NCBI GenBank assembly: GCA_963677785.2
Contig: CAXXDH010000003.1
Location: 744,001 to 808,000 of the forward strand
Reading direction: 5' to 3'
From: G963665495 sp963677785
Lineage (GTDB): Bacteria > Desulfobacterota > Desulfovibrionia > Desulfovibrionales > Desulfovibrionaceae
Length of the DNA: 64,000 nucleotides
This document shows positions 1 to 7,820 of this stretch, piece by piece. The notes beneath the pieces are model-generated. The model was not told where the DNA came from. It saw only the letters and a list, made by a program, of their open reading frames with translations, and searched no databases. Both the position numbers and the translations under genes were made by a program. The first letter of the stretch is position 1. Every line of letters starts with the position of its first letter.

Positions 1-1529
1 CGCTTGTTCCAGGGCAGGGGCACGCCGTGGCCCATGCCGCCGGGAGTAAACCAGACAGGCGTCCGGTTGTCAGCCGCGGCGAACCAGACGGGCGTATAGA
101 GCTGGTAGGCGGGCAAGTCGCGCGCATAAATACGCTGCGCCTCCTGCACCAGGGCCAGGCGTTTTTCCCGGTCCGGGGTTTTCCGTTGTTCCCGCAGCAG
201 TCCGACCAGTTCGGAGTCGGCCGTGAAACGATCGCCGTAAGGCGTATCACCCTGCACCAGTGTGGCATAAATGTCCGGATCGCCGAGAACGGAGCGAGAA
301 CAGAGCGCCAGGTCGAAATCCCAGTTTTTCATGCGCCCCAGAAAGACCCCGGGACTGACTATCTGCACCTCGGCCGCAATGCCGCAATCTGCCAGCTGGC
401 GAACGAGCACCGTGGCGGCCGTTGCAAAATTCTTGACGGTCAACAGTCTGAGCGCAAGCGCTTTTCCCCGGCTGGAGAGCGCGCCGTCCTCATCCGGCCG
501 CCAGCCCTGCGTTGCGAACAGCTCCAGGGCTTTTTCCTTTGAATAGGGATAGCGTACGGTATCCGGCGCTTTCCACGCGCTGTCGTGGGGCATTCCTCCC
601 GGTTCGTTGGGCAGGCCCGTGCCTTTGGAGGCGATGGCGGCCACCTGCCCGGCGTCGATGGCGTACGCCAGAGCCTGACGCGCGGCCCGCTGGGCGAATA
701 TGCCGCTGCGATGGTTGAACAGCAGCCGGACAGGATGTCCGGAATCCGTGGCCACAACCTGGAAACCCGCCTCGCTTAGCTTGTCTTTCAGCTCCACCGG
801 CACGGAACGCAGCATGTCCACCTGGCCGTCCCGCAGGGCCGCGGCGGCCGCATCGGGCGCCATCTTGACCACCATGAGCGTTTCGAAACGCGGTTTGCCG
901 CCGTAATACGCGTCAAAGGCCTTGAATACGTAGCGCGCGTGCGCCTTGTCGTAAATTTCGAGCCGGTAGGGTCCCGAACCGACGGCGGCCTTGGCCGAGG
1001 CGTAGTCCTGCTCGCCGAGTTCCGCGTATATATGTTGCGGGACAATGGGCAGGCTCCCGGCGCACAAGGCCGGAAAAGGCGTATAAGGGTGTTTGAGGTC
1101 AAAGCGTACGGCATTGGAGCCGAGCGCGCGAACCTGTTTGATCTCATCAAGATGGGCAAAAGGATAGTTTTTGCCGGACAACAGTTCCACGCTGAAGACC
1201 ACGTCGTCCGCGGTCACGGGTTTTCCGTCATGCCAGAGGGCGTCTTCGCGCAGAGTAAAAGACCAGGTACTCCCGTCGGGCGACTGACTCCAGGATGTCG
1301 CCAAAGCAGGAACCATCGCGCCTTCCGCGTTTTTCCAAAGCAGCGTATCGAATACGAGGCTGGTCAGGGCGTAGCCCGGCCCTTTGCGCAGATGGGCCAG
1401 AGGGGCGGGGAACCCCCAGTCGCCTTTTTTGTCCGCGATGACATACGGCTTGTCTTCCGCCGCGTTCACGGACACTCCGGCAAGCAGTAACGTGAACGCG
1501 GCAAAGGCCATAAGCAGTATTCTGGGCAT
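1..1529 (-). CDS. ABC transporter substrate-binding protein, family 5 (peptide/nickel type), partial
   Basis: Periplasmic solute-binding protein of the oligopeptide/dipeptide/nickel family, expected to deliver a peptide or metal-chelate to an ABC importer. It starts at 1529 with AGGAG just upstream and runs off the left edge, leaving about 509 residues. A Sec signal peptide is visible at residues 1-23 (hydrophobic core AAFTLLLAGVS, cleavage after VNA). Family-typical segments follow: a lobe-I stretch with TSLVFDTLLW, then SWSFTLREDALWHDGKPVTA, then a central GSGPYRL motif. The cognate permeases would lie left of the window. It is transcribed divergently from the ArsR-rhodanese regulator, about 130 bases away, so that regulator may control it (inference). 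The substrate cannot be told from sequence; nickel or dipeptide are the usual options. Confidence 0.85.
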   Translation of the reverse strand, partial: MPRILLMAFAAFTLLLAGVSVNAAEDKPYVIADKKGDWGFPAPLAHLRKGPGYALTSLVFDTLLWKNAEGAMVPALATSWSQSPDGSTWSFTLREDALWHDGKPVTADDVVFSVELLSGKNYPFAHLDEIKQVRALGSNAVRFDLKHPYTPFPALCAGSLPIVPQHIYAELGEQDYASAKAAVGSGPYRLEIYDKAHARYVFKAFDAYYGGKPRFETLMVVKMAPDAAAAALRDGQVDMLRSVPVELKDKLSEAGFQVVATDSGHPVRLLFNHRSGIFAQRAARQALAYAIDAGQVAAIASKGTGLPNEPGGMPHDSAWKAPDTVRYPYSKEKALELFATQGWRPDEDGALSSRGKALALRLLTVKNFATAATVLVRQLADCGIAAEVQIVSPGVFLGRMKNWDFDLALCSRSVLGDPDIYATLVQGDTPYGDRFTADSELVGLLREQRKTPDREKRLALVQEAQRIYARDLPAYQLYTPVWFAAADNRTPVWFTPGGMGHGVPLPWNK

Positions 1530-1657
1530 ATTGAACTCCTTATTCAAAAGTTTTCTTGAACTTTTTAATGAAAATGGATTTCAATGTCAATTACACTGTT
1601 CGCGACTGGTTTCAATTGTCCGCGCCGTGCCCGTGTGTTGCGCCGCAAGCCGTTCCC

Positions 1658-2368
1658 ATGTATGATTTCGCCATGCCACGAACAGAGGATAAGGGTCGCC
1701 TGAACGAAGTTTTCGCCGCAGTGGCCAAGGGCTTGGCCCATGCCAACCGCCTGGAACTGCTCGAACTGCTGGCTCAGGGCGAGCGGGATGTGGAATCGCT
1801 GGCCCAGGGCAGCAGCATGTCCATGGCCAACACCTCCCACCACCTCAAATTATTGCGCCAGTGCGGGCTCATTCAGAACCGGCAGGAAGGCCAACGGGTC
1901 ATTTACCGGCTTGCGGACGACCGCGTCATCTCCTTGATGGCCCTGCTGCACGGCCTGGCCATGAAAAACCTTCCGGCACTGGACAGGTTGCTCGCGGAAC
2001 GCTTCCCCTCGGACGCTTCTTCCCGACCCGTATACCCGGCCGAACTGCAGACCCTGCTCGGGCAGGAGGGACTGCGGATCTTTGATTTACGCCCCCAGGC
2101 CGAATTCATGGCCGGACACGTGCCGAGCGCCGAGCTCGCCTCCGTGGAAGCCCTGCAGGACCTTCCTCCCGCCCGAGGCGGAGAAACCTGCGTGGTCTAT
2201 TGCCGGGGCACGTTCTGCCTGGCCCCCCACCAGGCCGCGGCGATTCTGGCCGCGAAAGGCTACACCGTCCGCAACCTGGACGGCGGATTTCCTGCCTGGC
2301 GTATCAGCGGCAATGCCGTGGAAACGGACGCTGCAGAGACCTCCGGCGCCGCGGACGCTCTTATCTGA
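1658..2368 (+). CDS. ArsR-family regulator fused to a rhodanese domain
   Basis: A 236-residue transcription factor. The N-terminal half is an ArsR-type winged helix (residues about 10-100; LLELLAQGERDVESLAQ followed by a recognition helix around MANTSHHLKLLRQCG). The C-terminal half is a rhodanese domain (about 125-225) with the FDLRPQAEF and GHVPSA signatures and an active-site loop CRGTFC, so the persulfide-forming cysteine is present near residue 182. The family is thought to couple sulfane sulfur or thiol state to DNA binding; the effector here is inferred. The open frame extends upstream to 1556, but that part encodes an implausible leader. ATG at 1658 or 1673 fits the family better, and neither has a strong ribosome site. 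It is divergent from the binding protein at 1-1529 and followed by the DUF169/TauE genes, consistent with a sulfur-linked regulator. Confidence 0.85.
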   Translation: MYDFAMPRTEDKGRLNEVFAAVAKGLAHANRLELLELLAQGERDVESLAQGSSMSMANTSHHLKLLRQCGLIQNRQEGQRVIYRLADDRVISLMALLHGLAMKNLPALDRLLAERFPSDASSRPVYPAELQTLLGQEGLRIFDLRPQAEFMAGHVPSAELASVEALQDLPPARGGETCVVYCRGTFCLAPHQAAAILAAKGYTVRNLDGGFPAWRISGNAVETDAAETSGAADALI

Positions 2369-2428
2369 CCTCCCCACCGCCGACTTTTCTCTTGGCCCCC
2401 TCTCGGGCCCACTTGCATCACATCTTAA

Positions 2429-2444
2429 TGTGAATTATTTCACA
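2429..2444. promoter_or_regulatory. CRP/FNR-family binding site
   Basis: TGTGAATTATTTCACA is a perfect TGTGA-N6-TCACA palindrome, matching the classical CRP half-sites. It lies about 110 bases upstream of the predicted transcription start of the DUF169 gene, a plausible activator position. Which CRP/FNR homologue binds is unknown. Confidence 0.6.
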
Positions 2445-2511
2445 AAAAATGGCCGTTTTTTTGAAGCCCGGTCGCGTGCAACCGGGAAACTGCGTTTTCT
2501 TCGGAACAAGG

Positions 2512-2540
2512 CTTGTCGTCCTATTTCGCGAGGATATAGT
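2512..2540 (+). promoter_or_regulatory. Sigma-70-type promoter of the DUF169-TauE genes
   Basis: A TTGTCG -35 element and a TATAGT -10 element are separated by exactly 17 bases, placing transcription start near 2547 and leaving about a 70-base leader before the DUF169 start at 2618. The -10 matches consensus at five of six positions and the -35 at four of six. Confidence 0.5.
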
Positions 2541-2617
2541 AGAGCGCATTCAACAAATCCGCGGAAATAACCATGCAACAACACAGCGACATGCTTGTTC
2601 CAATCGAGGAGAAGGAC

Positions 2618-3421
2618 ATGAGTTTGAGTTATCAGGAAATGCACGAAGCCCTGTACAACGGCTTGCGGCTGTACCACCACCCCGTGGCCGTCAAATATAT
2701 TTTCAAGGAAGAGGAACTGGCCGATTTCGAAGCCAATGCCGAGGAGTACTTCACGCCCGTAAAGGCCATGACCTTTTGCCAGTGGGAAATTGCCGCCCGT
2801 ATGAAGGGACAGACCGTGCTGGCCAAGGAAGAAGCCCTGGGCTGCGCCAACGCCATTTTTGTTTTTGGCTGGAGCCCGCTCACGGACAAGGAAATCAAAA
2901 GCCACGAAAAATACACCAAGGACCTGGACCAGGCCGAACGCTTTGTGAAAACCAAGCCCCGGCTGCCGGAAGGCACGCTCAAGGCCGTGGTGGTGGCGCC
3001 GCTGCACAAGACCTACTTTGCTCCGGACACCGTCCATTTCTACTGCGACAACATGCAGGCCTACCATCTGGCCGTGGATTACATGTCGGCCACGGACATC
3101 CATCCGCTGCGCTCCAACATCACCATGAACTCCTCGGCCTGCGCGGGCAATGTCTATTCATACCTTGACAAGAGCGCCAACATGCTTCCGGCCTGCAGCG
3201 GCAGCTACAACGCGGGCAAGACCGAACGCGGCGAGATCAATTTCATCATTCCGGGCGAACATCTCGAAGCAACCGTGCAGCGTCTGCTGGACCGCAAAGC
3301 CAAATACGGCTCCGAGGCCATCACCCGTCCGGGGGACAGCTTCCCAGGCGCCGATGTCTGCAAGAACTGTCCGTTGATCATTTTCAAAAAAGGCCAACCC
3401 GTCGGCCAAACCACTGCCTAA
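2618..3421 (+). CDS. DUF169 family protein
   Basis: A 267-residue soluble protein of the DUF169 family, common in strict anaerobes and of unknown function. It opens with SYQEMHEALYNGLRLYHHPV and has the family's conserved mid-region GCANAIFVFGW. The C-terminal part carries several cysteines (ACAGNVYSY, ACSGSYNAGK, CKNCPLIIF) that could bind a metal or cluster (inference). An upstream ATG at 2573 is in frame, but the strong GAGGAGAAGG ribosome site before 2618 decides the start. It is 10 bases from the TauE/SafE permease and shares its promoter. Co-transcription with a putative sulfur-oxyanion permease suggests a sulfur-related role, which is inference only. Confidence 0.85.
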   Translation: MSLSYQEMHEALYNGLRLYHHPVAVKYIFKEEELADFEANAEEYFTPVKAMTFCQWEIAARMKGQTVLAKEEALGCANAIFVFGWSPLTDKEIKSHEKYTKDLDQAERFVKTKPRLPEGTLKAVVVAPLHKTYFAPDTVHFYCDNMQAYHLAVDYMSATDIHPLRSNITMNSSACAGNVYSYLDKSANMLPACSGSYNAGKTERGEINFIIPGEHLEATVQRLLDRKAKYGSEAITRPGDSFPGADVCKNCPLIIFKKGQPVGQTTA

Positions 3422-3431
3422 GGAGCTTTTC

Positions 3432-4589
3432 ATGGAACGCGGCTACATACGTGTGATACTTTTCATGGCCCTTTGCGGCGCCATTTTTCTGTTCTGGAGC
3501 GACCCGGCTCTGGCCGACCGCCTGACCGACGCCATCAGCAGCACGCCCCAGGGCATCAATCCGGGCGAAATCAACCCCGAGGCCCCGCAAGGCATTCTCG
3601 GCATTCCGGGCGCCCCCTCGGTCAACCTCATCGTGGGCCTGCTCTGGGCCATCTGGGTCGGTTGGATCTTCTCCACAGTGGGCGCCTTCGGCGGCATCAT
3701 GGCCGGTGTCGGACACATCACCATTTTCGGCCTGGGAGATTACGCCTCCACCTTCAAAAAGACCTCTCCCGTCCTCAACAAGATGATCACGGACTCCATC
3801 CGTACGTCCAACCAATGGCTGGTGGGACTTTCCGCGAGCATCTCCTCCTGGAACTACTACCGCATGGGGCGCCTGGTCCTGCCCCTGGCCCTCTGCCTGG
3901 GCATCGGCTCGGTTCTGGGCTCGTACCTGATCCCCTGGCTCACTGCCGGAAAAATTTCGCTCAAATCCTACATCGGTTACTTCGGCCTCTTTGTGCTCTT
4001 CCTCGGCTGCTATCTGTTCTACCAGACCACCCCGGCCGCGCGGAACAGCAACAAAAAGGCCAAGGAAGCCGCCAAAGCCTTTGAAAATTCCGTACGCGAA
4101 CAACGCAGCGGCAAAGAAGTGGATACGCAGGCACTGGGCGTCAAGATCCTCGGCTTCAGCCCCACCAAAGTCCGCTTTTCCTTCTACGGCGTGGAATTCG
4201 ACTTCAACCCGCTGGTGCCCGCCATCGGCGGCCTGTGCATCGCTGGTCTGGCCTCCTTCATTGGCGTGGGCGGCGGCTTTTTGCTGGTGCCCTTTCTCAC
4301 GGCCGTTGCCGGTTTGCCCATGTACCTGGTGGCCGGAACATCGGCCTTCGCCGTCATGATCGGCATGATCACCAGTATCTTCACCTACATGGTCGTCAAG
4401 GGCACGCCCGTGTACTGGCCCCTGATCGGTGCGGAACTGGTGGGCGTGTTCATCGGCTCCATAATCGGCCCCCGTACTTCCAAATACATCCCGGACATCT
4501 GGCTCAAGCGCATCTTTGTTGTTCTCGCCCTGTACGTGGGCATGCGCTACAGTCTGAAAGGCTTTTTCGGCATCACGATCTGGCCGTAA
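3432..4589 (+). CDS. TauE/SafE (TSUP) family membrane permease
   Basis: A 385-residue polytopic inner-membrane protein of the sulfite exporter TauE/SafE superfamily. After an N-terminal membrane segment or signal anchor (residues 5-27) come two homologous halves: one with VGWIFSTVGAFGGIMAGVGH near residue 80, the other with ASFIGVGGGFLLVPFLTAV near residue 275. These glycine-rich repeats are the TSUP hallmark. A charged cytoplasmic linker (NSNKKAKEAAKAFENS) separates the halves, making it longer than the usual 250-270 residues, as often seen in sulfate reducers. The family exports or imports sulfite, sulfoacetate or related anions; the exact substrate here is not known. It sits in the operon with DUF169 upstream and a small membrane protein downstream. 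Confidence 0.85.
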   Translation: MERGYIRVILFMALCGAIFLFWSDPALADRLTDAISSTPQGINPGEINPEAPQGILGIPGAPSVNLIVGLLWAIWVGWIFSTVGAFGGIMAGVGHITIFGLGDYASTFKKTSPVLNKMITDSIRTSNQWLVGLSASISSWNYYRMGRLVLPLALCLGIGSVLGSYLIPWLTAGKISLKSYIGYFGLFVLFLGCYLFYQTTPAARNSNKKAKEAAKAFENSVREQRSGKEVDTQALGVKILGFSPTKVRFSFYGVEFDFNPLVPAIGGLCIAGLASFIGVGGGFLLVPFLTAVAGLPMYLVAGTSAFAVMIGMITSIFTYMVVKGTPVYWPLIGAELVGVFIGSIIGPRTSKYIPDIWLKRIFVVLALYVGMRYSLKGFFGITIWP

Positions 4590-4603
4590 GCAGGCATACG
4601 ACT

Positions 4604-4641
4604 GGTCCGGGCGGTTTTTCACTCCTTCATCCGCCCGGACC
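4604..4641. other. Strong intergenic stem-loop
   Basis: A perfect 11-base inverted repeat (GGTCCGGGCGG ... CCGCCCGGACC, 16-base loop) lies between the TauE gene and the next membrane protein. No T-run follows on the + strand, so it looks more like an mRNA-stabilising or attenuating hairpin inside the operon than a full terminator. Confidence 0.6.
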
Positions 4642-4667
4642 GCTAAAACAACCAAAGGTTGAAAAAA

Positions 4668-5237
4668 ATGACGTTTCTGCAAAGCATCGACCCTGTTCTG
4701 ATCTACGCTTACCGGCTGCCCGCGGATTCGCTGCTGGGCTACTGGCTGGGCACCCTTGTACTGGCTTTTGGCGCGCTCCTTCTGGGCATGGCCACCATGG
4801 CGCTTTCCGGCCTGCTGAACCGCAAGCTGCACCGCAGCCAGAGCGAAAAAATGGTCCGGATGCACAATCTTTCCATTCAGGCCATCAGCGAAAAAAACAA
4901 GGAAGGCTACCTGGCCACCAACAAAATGGCCAACGAAATGTACGGCCGGGTCTTTTTCAACCGCGCCGCCCTGTTCACGGCCTCTGTCTGGCCCGTGCCC
5001 TTTGCCCTGGCCTGGATGAACATCCGCTTCGAGGACGTTGCGCTGAACATCCCGCTCATCAATTTTCCCTTCGGCTACGTGGGCGTCTTTCTGACCTGCT
5101 ACATCCTGCTGCGCGTCGGTTTCTCCTACATCCGGATTCCGTATTATACGCAGCTGATGGAAGGCCTGGACAAAACCACGGAAAAACCCCGCAGCTGGTC
5201 CGAACTGGGCATGCCCGTCAAAGAGGCTGCCGAGTAG
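4668..5237 (+). CDS. Small conserved membrane protein downstream of TauE/SafE
   Basis: A 189-residue membrane protein I cannot assign to a named family. A hydrophobic segment at about residues 25-50 (GTLVLAFGALLLGMATMAL) is followed by a basic cytoplasmic stretch (RKLHRSQSEKMVRMHNLSIQ), a second segment near residues 100-120 (FTASVWPVPFALAWMNI) and a third around 135-155 (FGYVGVFLTCYILLRV). The ATG at 4668 is preferred over a TTG at 4659; AAAGG lies 10 bases upstream. It follows the TauE/SafE permease, separated only by the stem-loop at 4604-4641, so it is probably an accessory subunit or a stability-controlled operon member. Function unknown. Confidence 0.75.
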   Translation: MTFLQSIDPVLIYAYRLPADSLLGYWLGTLVLAFGALLLGMATMALSGLLNRKLHRSQSEKMVRMHNLSIQAISEKNKEGYLATNKMANEMYGRVFFNRAALFTASVWPVPFALAWMNIRFEDVALNIPLINFPFGYVGVFLTCYILLRVGFSYIRIPYYTQLMEGLDKTTEKPRSWSELGMPVKEAAE

Positions 5238-5303
5238 CCGCCTCAGGCGGACAACGAAGCTAAAATAACCGGCCAGGCACTCCCTGTTCTGATCCGGAAG
5301 GCG

Positions 5304-5813
5304 TCAGTATTCCCAACTCAGGTATTCGGGATCCGTATGCTTCATGTCTTCATAGAGCCAGACCATACGGTCCAGAAACCAACTTTTGCCGAGCGCCAGC
5401 ATTGTCACGCCCAGGAGGGTTCCCCAGACCGAATACCAGGCCACGCCCCAGACGCTTAAAACAAAGCCCAGGGAGGTAATGGCTGTCAGGAACGGATATA
5501 AAACCGTTCTATGGTGCGCGGGAAGCGCCACCTTGTCGCGATTCAGGTAAATCCGTTCTCCAAAGACCGCCTTGGATGTCCAGTTTTTGGTTGTTTCTGG
5601 TTTTTTGAACAACACCGGATTATAATACATCCAGAGCAGGGCGAACACGCAGGGAATCAGACACCACCAGCCCAGCCAGGCCCTGCTCCAGAAAGCCAGC
5701 ACCAGCACCGGCAGAACAGAATACCTGCTCCAGACGCTGCGCGGATTGGCATGCTTCATCCATTTCGCATCGTTCAGGTTGAACAACGCAGCGAGTTTTC
5801 TTTCCAACGTCAT
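5304..5813 (-). CDS. DUF6653 family membrane protein
   Basis: A 169-residue protein resembling the DUF6653 family, based on the diagnostic region GERIYLNRDKVALPAHHRTV in the middle and the C-terminal WFLDRMVWLYEDM. Two membrane segments are predicted near residues 30-60 (SVLPVLVLAFWSRAWLGWW) and two more around 105-140 (FLTAITSLGFVLSVWGVAWY). The start at 5813 has a clear GGGAGG ribosome site. It is convergent with the TauE operon and monocistronic. Function is unknown. Confidence 0.75.
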   Translation of the reverse strand: MTLERKLAALFNLNDAKWMKHANPRSVWSRYSVLPVLVLAFWSRAWLGWWCLIPCVFALLWMYYNPVLFKKPETTKNWTSKAVFGERIYLNRDKVALPAHHRTVLYPFLTAITSLGFVLSVWGVAWYSVWGTLLGVTMLALGKSWFLDRMVWLYEDMKHTDPEYLSWEY

Positions 5814-6115
5814 AAGCAAACCTCCCGTACTCCCCCCTGGTTGCGCATTCTCAACTTCCACGCAAACATAGTAACTTCCTTTGCACTCCAGGGAACTATT
5901 TACTGCGAATTTTCCTTTCCCGGCAATGAAACATACGCGCGTTGATTTTTCCCGCATTTTTTAAAAAAGTTACTCCGAATGTAACAAAGCTGTTTGCCCA
6001 TTCACCGAGATTATATTACCTTTCGCATCGTATCTACTGAACAGTCGGCCCTGTATTCGTGCAAAACAGGAGCAGGCTTGACGTCTTGCCACTGCCCACA
6101 AGAGGAGAACGGGAG

Positions 6116-6526
6116 ATGATTGAGTCAAGTACGCGAATTTTGGACTGGATTGCTGCAGGCCTGATGGTGTTTGTGTTTCTCATCCTTGTGTATGGCATTA
6201 TTTACATACACGATATCCCTTACAAAATCGCTGAAAAGCGCAATCATCCGCATCAGGACGCCATTCTTGCCGCCGGATGGCTGAGTCTTTTTCTGTTGCA
6301 CGTCATCTGGCCCTTTCTCTGGATCTGGGCCCTGCTCTACAAACCGGGCGTTTCCTCCAAGACCAATGACATACTGGAAAAAGGCTTTTCCTCCGGAGAG
6401 GAGAATAAAGAATCGCAAAAAGAGCTCGCCGACCTGAAAATCAAAATCGCTCAACTGGAAACCGCGCTCAACGAACGTACCAAGGCTCCAACAGCTGCGG
6501 AAACCGCCGGTTGCGAGGAGGCATAA
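6116..6526 (+). CDS. DUF3302 family inner-membrane protein (YiaW-like)
   Basis: A 136-residue protein with two membrane spans (about residues 10-33, IAAGLMVFVFLILVYGII; and 55-78, WLSLFLLHVIWPFLWIWAL) and a cytoplasmic coiled-coil tail (ELADLKIKIAQLETALNE). This is the DUF3302/YiaW pattern, and in many proteobacteria YiaW is encoded directly before the HlyD-like YiaV, exactly as here (2-base gap). The start at 6116 is supported by AGGAG ten bases upstream; an earlier in-frame start at 6059 has no such support. It probably partners the membrane-fusion protein in an uncharacterised efflux or envelope function. Confidence 0.85.
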   Translation: MIESSTRILDWIAAGLMVFVFLILVYGIIYIHDIPYKIAEKRNHPHQDAILAAGWLSLFLLHVIWPFLWIWALLYKPGVSSKTNDILEKGFSSGEENKESQKELADLKIKIAQLETALNERTKAPTAAETAGCEEA

Positions 6527-6528
6527 GC

Positions 6529-7650
6529 ATGGACGTACTCTCCATACTGACCTATGCGGCCCTGGTATTTGCAGCGTTCAGAATCTTTCATATTCCCGTG
6601 AACAAATGGACAGTGACCACCTCGGTGGTGGGCGGCATCTTTTTGATCGGCGCCATTTTCATCACCATGGCCTATTTTCATCCCTACACGCCCAAGGGCA
6701 GAATCTTTTTCCAGACCACGCCCATCATTCCCCAAGTACGCGGCATTGTGACGGAAGTGCCCGTACGCAACAACAAGCCCCTGAAAAAAGGCGATGTTCT
6801 ATTCAAAATCGATCCCGTGCCCTTTCAGAGCTCCCTGGATCATGCCGAAGCCGTACGCGATGAAGCGCGGCAGCGCCTGACCCAATACGAAAACCAGGTC
6901 GGCAGTGCGCAGGCCGAGGTGGACAAGAGCAAGGCAGCCCTGGATCTGGCCGCTGTGACGGAAAAGCGTATGAAGGATCTGCTGCGCAAAGAAGCCATTG
7001 CCCAGCAGCGCTATGACCAGGCCTATGCCAAATGGCAGGAAGCCAGACAGCAATACCAGAAGGATCTGGCGGCCCTGCTGGAAGCCAAGTCGACTATCTC
7101 CACCCAAAAGGCGGTCATTGCCGAAGAAGAGGCCAAAATCGTCAAAGCCCGCTTCGACCTGGAATGCACGGTCGTACGCGCGCCCGCGGACGGCCACTGC
7201 GTGCAGGTGCGCCTGCGCCCAGGCATGATGGCGGTCCCCCTGCCCCTGAAGCCGACCATGACCTTTGTCAATGACAACGAACGCTATCTCATCGGCATGT
7301 TCAGCCAGCACCCCTTGCAGAACCTCAAAGTCGGCCACAAGGCCGAAGTCATTTTTCCGGCTCTGCCCGGACGCTGTTTTACCGGAAAGGTGGTCAAGAT
7401 CATGTCCGCCATAGGCGAAGGCCAGCTGCAGCCCAGCGCCAACATGATGCAAACCAACGAGCGGGCCAATGACGGCCGCGTTCCCGTATTCATCGAACTG
7501 GACGAAAACATGACCAAATACGACCTGCCCGGCGGCTGCGTCGCCGGCGTGGCCGTGTACTCGGAACAAATCGAATTCCTGGCGCCTATCCGCCAGATCC
7601 TGCTGCGGATGATGAGCTGGAAGAACATCGTCTGCTTCGAAGCCATCTGA
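6529..7650 (+). CDS. HlyD-family periplasmic adaptor (YiaV-like membrane fusion protein)
   Basis: A 373-residue membrane fusion protein. Two N-terminal hydrophobic segments (about residues 5-20 and 28-52) are followed by a biotinyl-lipoyl-like half (IPQVRGIVTEVPVRNNKPLKKGD), a long alpha-helical hairpin (residues about 110-215, rich in Q, A and K), the returning lipoyl half (VVRAPADGHCVQV) and a beta-barrel domain. This is the EmrA/HlyD/YiaV architecture. The start ATG overlaps no gene, lies two bases past the DUF3302 stop and has GAGGAGG upstream. No inner-membrane transporter or outer-membrane channel is adjacent, as is usual for YiaV-YiaW pairs. Confidence 0.88.
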   Translation: MDVLSILTYAALVFAAFRIFHIPVNKWTVTTSVVGGIFLIGAIFITMAYFHPYTPKGRIFFQTTPIIPQVRGIVTEVPVRNNKPLKKGDVLFKIDPVPFQSSLDHAEAVRDEARQRLTQYENQVGSAQAEVDKSKAALDLAAVTEKRMKDLLRKEAIAQQRYDQAYAKWQEARQQYQKDLAALLEAKSTISTQKAVIAEEEAKIVKARFDLECTVVRAPADGHCVQVRLRPGMMAVPLPLKPTMTFVNDNERYLIGMFSQHPLQNLKVGHKAEVIFPALPGRCFTGKVVKIMSAIGEGQLQPSANMMQTNERANDGRVPVFIELDENMTKYDLPGGCVAGVAVYSEQIEFLAPIRQILLRMMSWKNIVCFEAI

Positions 7651-7687
7651 CAGGCTTTCGCCGATCAGATTGTCTCTGACGAACCAA

Positions 7688-7728
7688 CCCCTGCGGACGG
7701 AACACCTGCCCGCAGGGGTTTTTCTTTT
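7688..7728 (+). terminator. Rho-independent terminator after the DUF3302-HlyD pair
   Basis: A nine-base perfect stem (CCCCTGCGG / CCGCAGGGG) is followed by TTTTTCTTTT, 37 bases after the HlyD stop codon. Confidence 0.85.
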
Positions 7729-7820
7729 GAATGATTGCACGCATTGCAGTGTGAACTCGTAGCGGACGCACCCGCATACGGTGCAGAAAAAAGGGGCGCC
7801 CTTGCGAACGCCCCGGATGG

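Noticed and set aside
3384..4865. Long minus-strand open frame opposite the TauE/SafE gene
   Set aside because: Charged low-complexity translation antisense to a well-supported TSUP permease.
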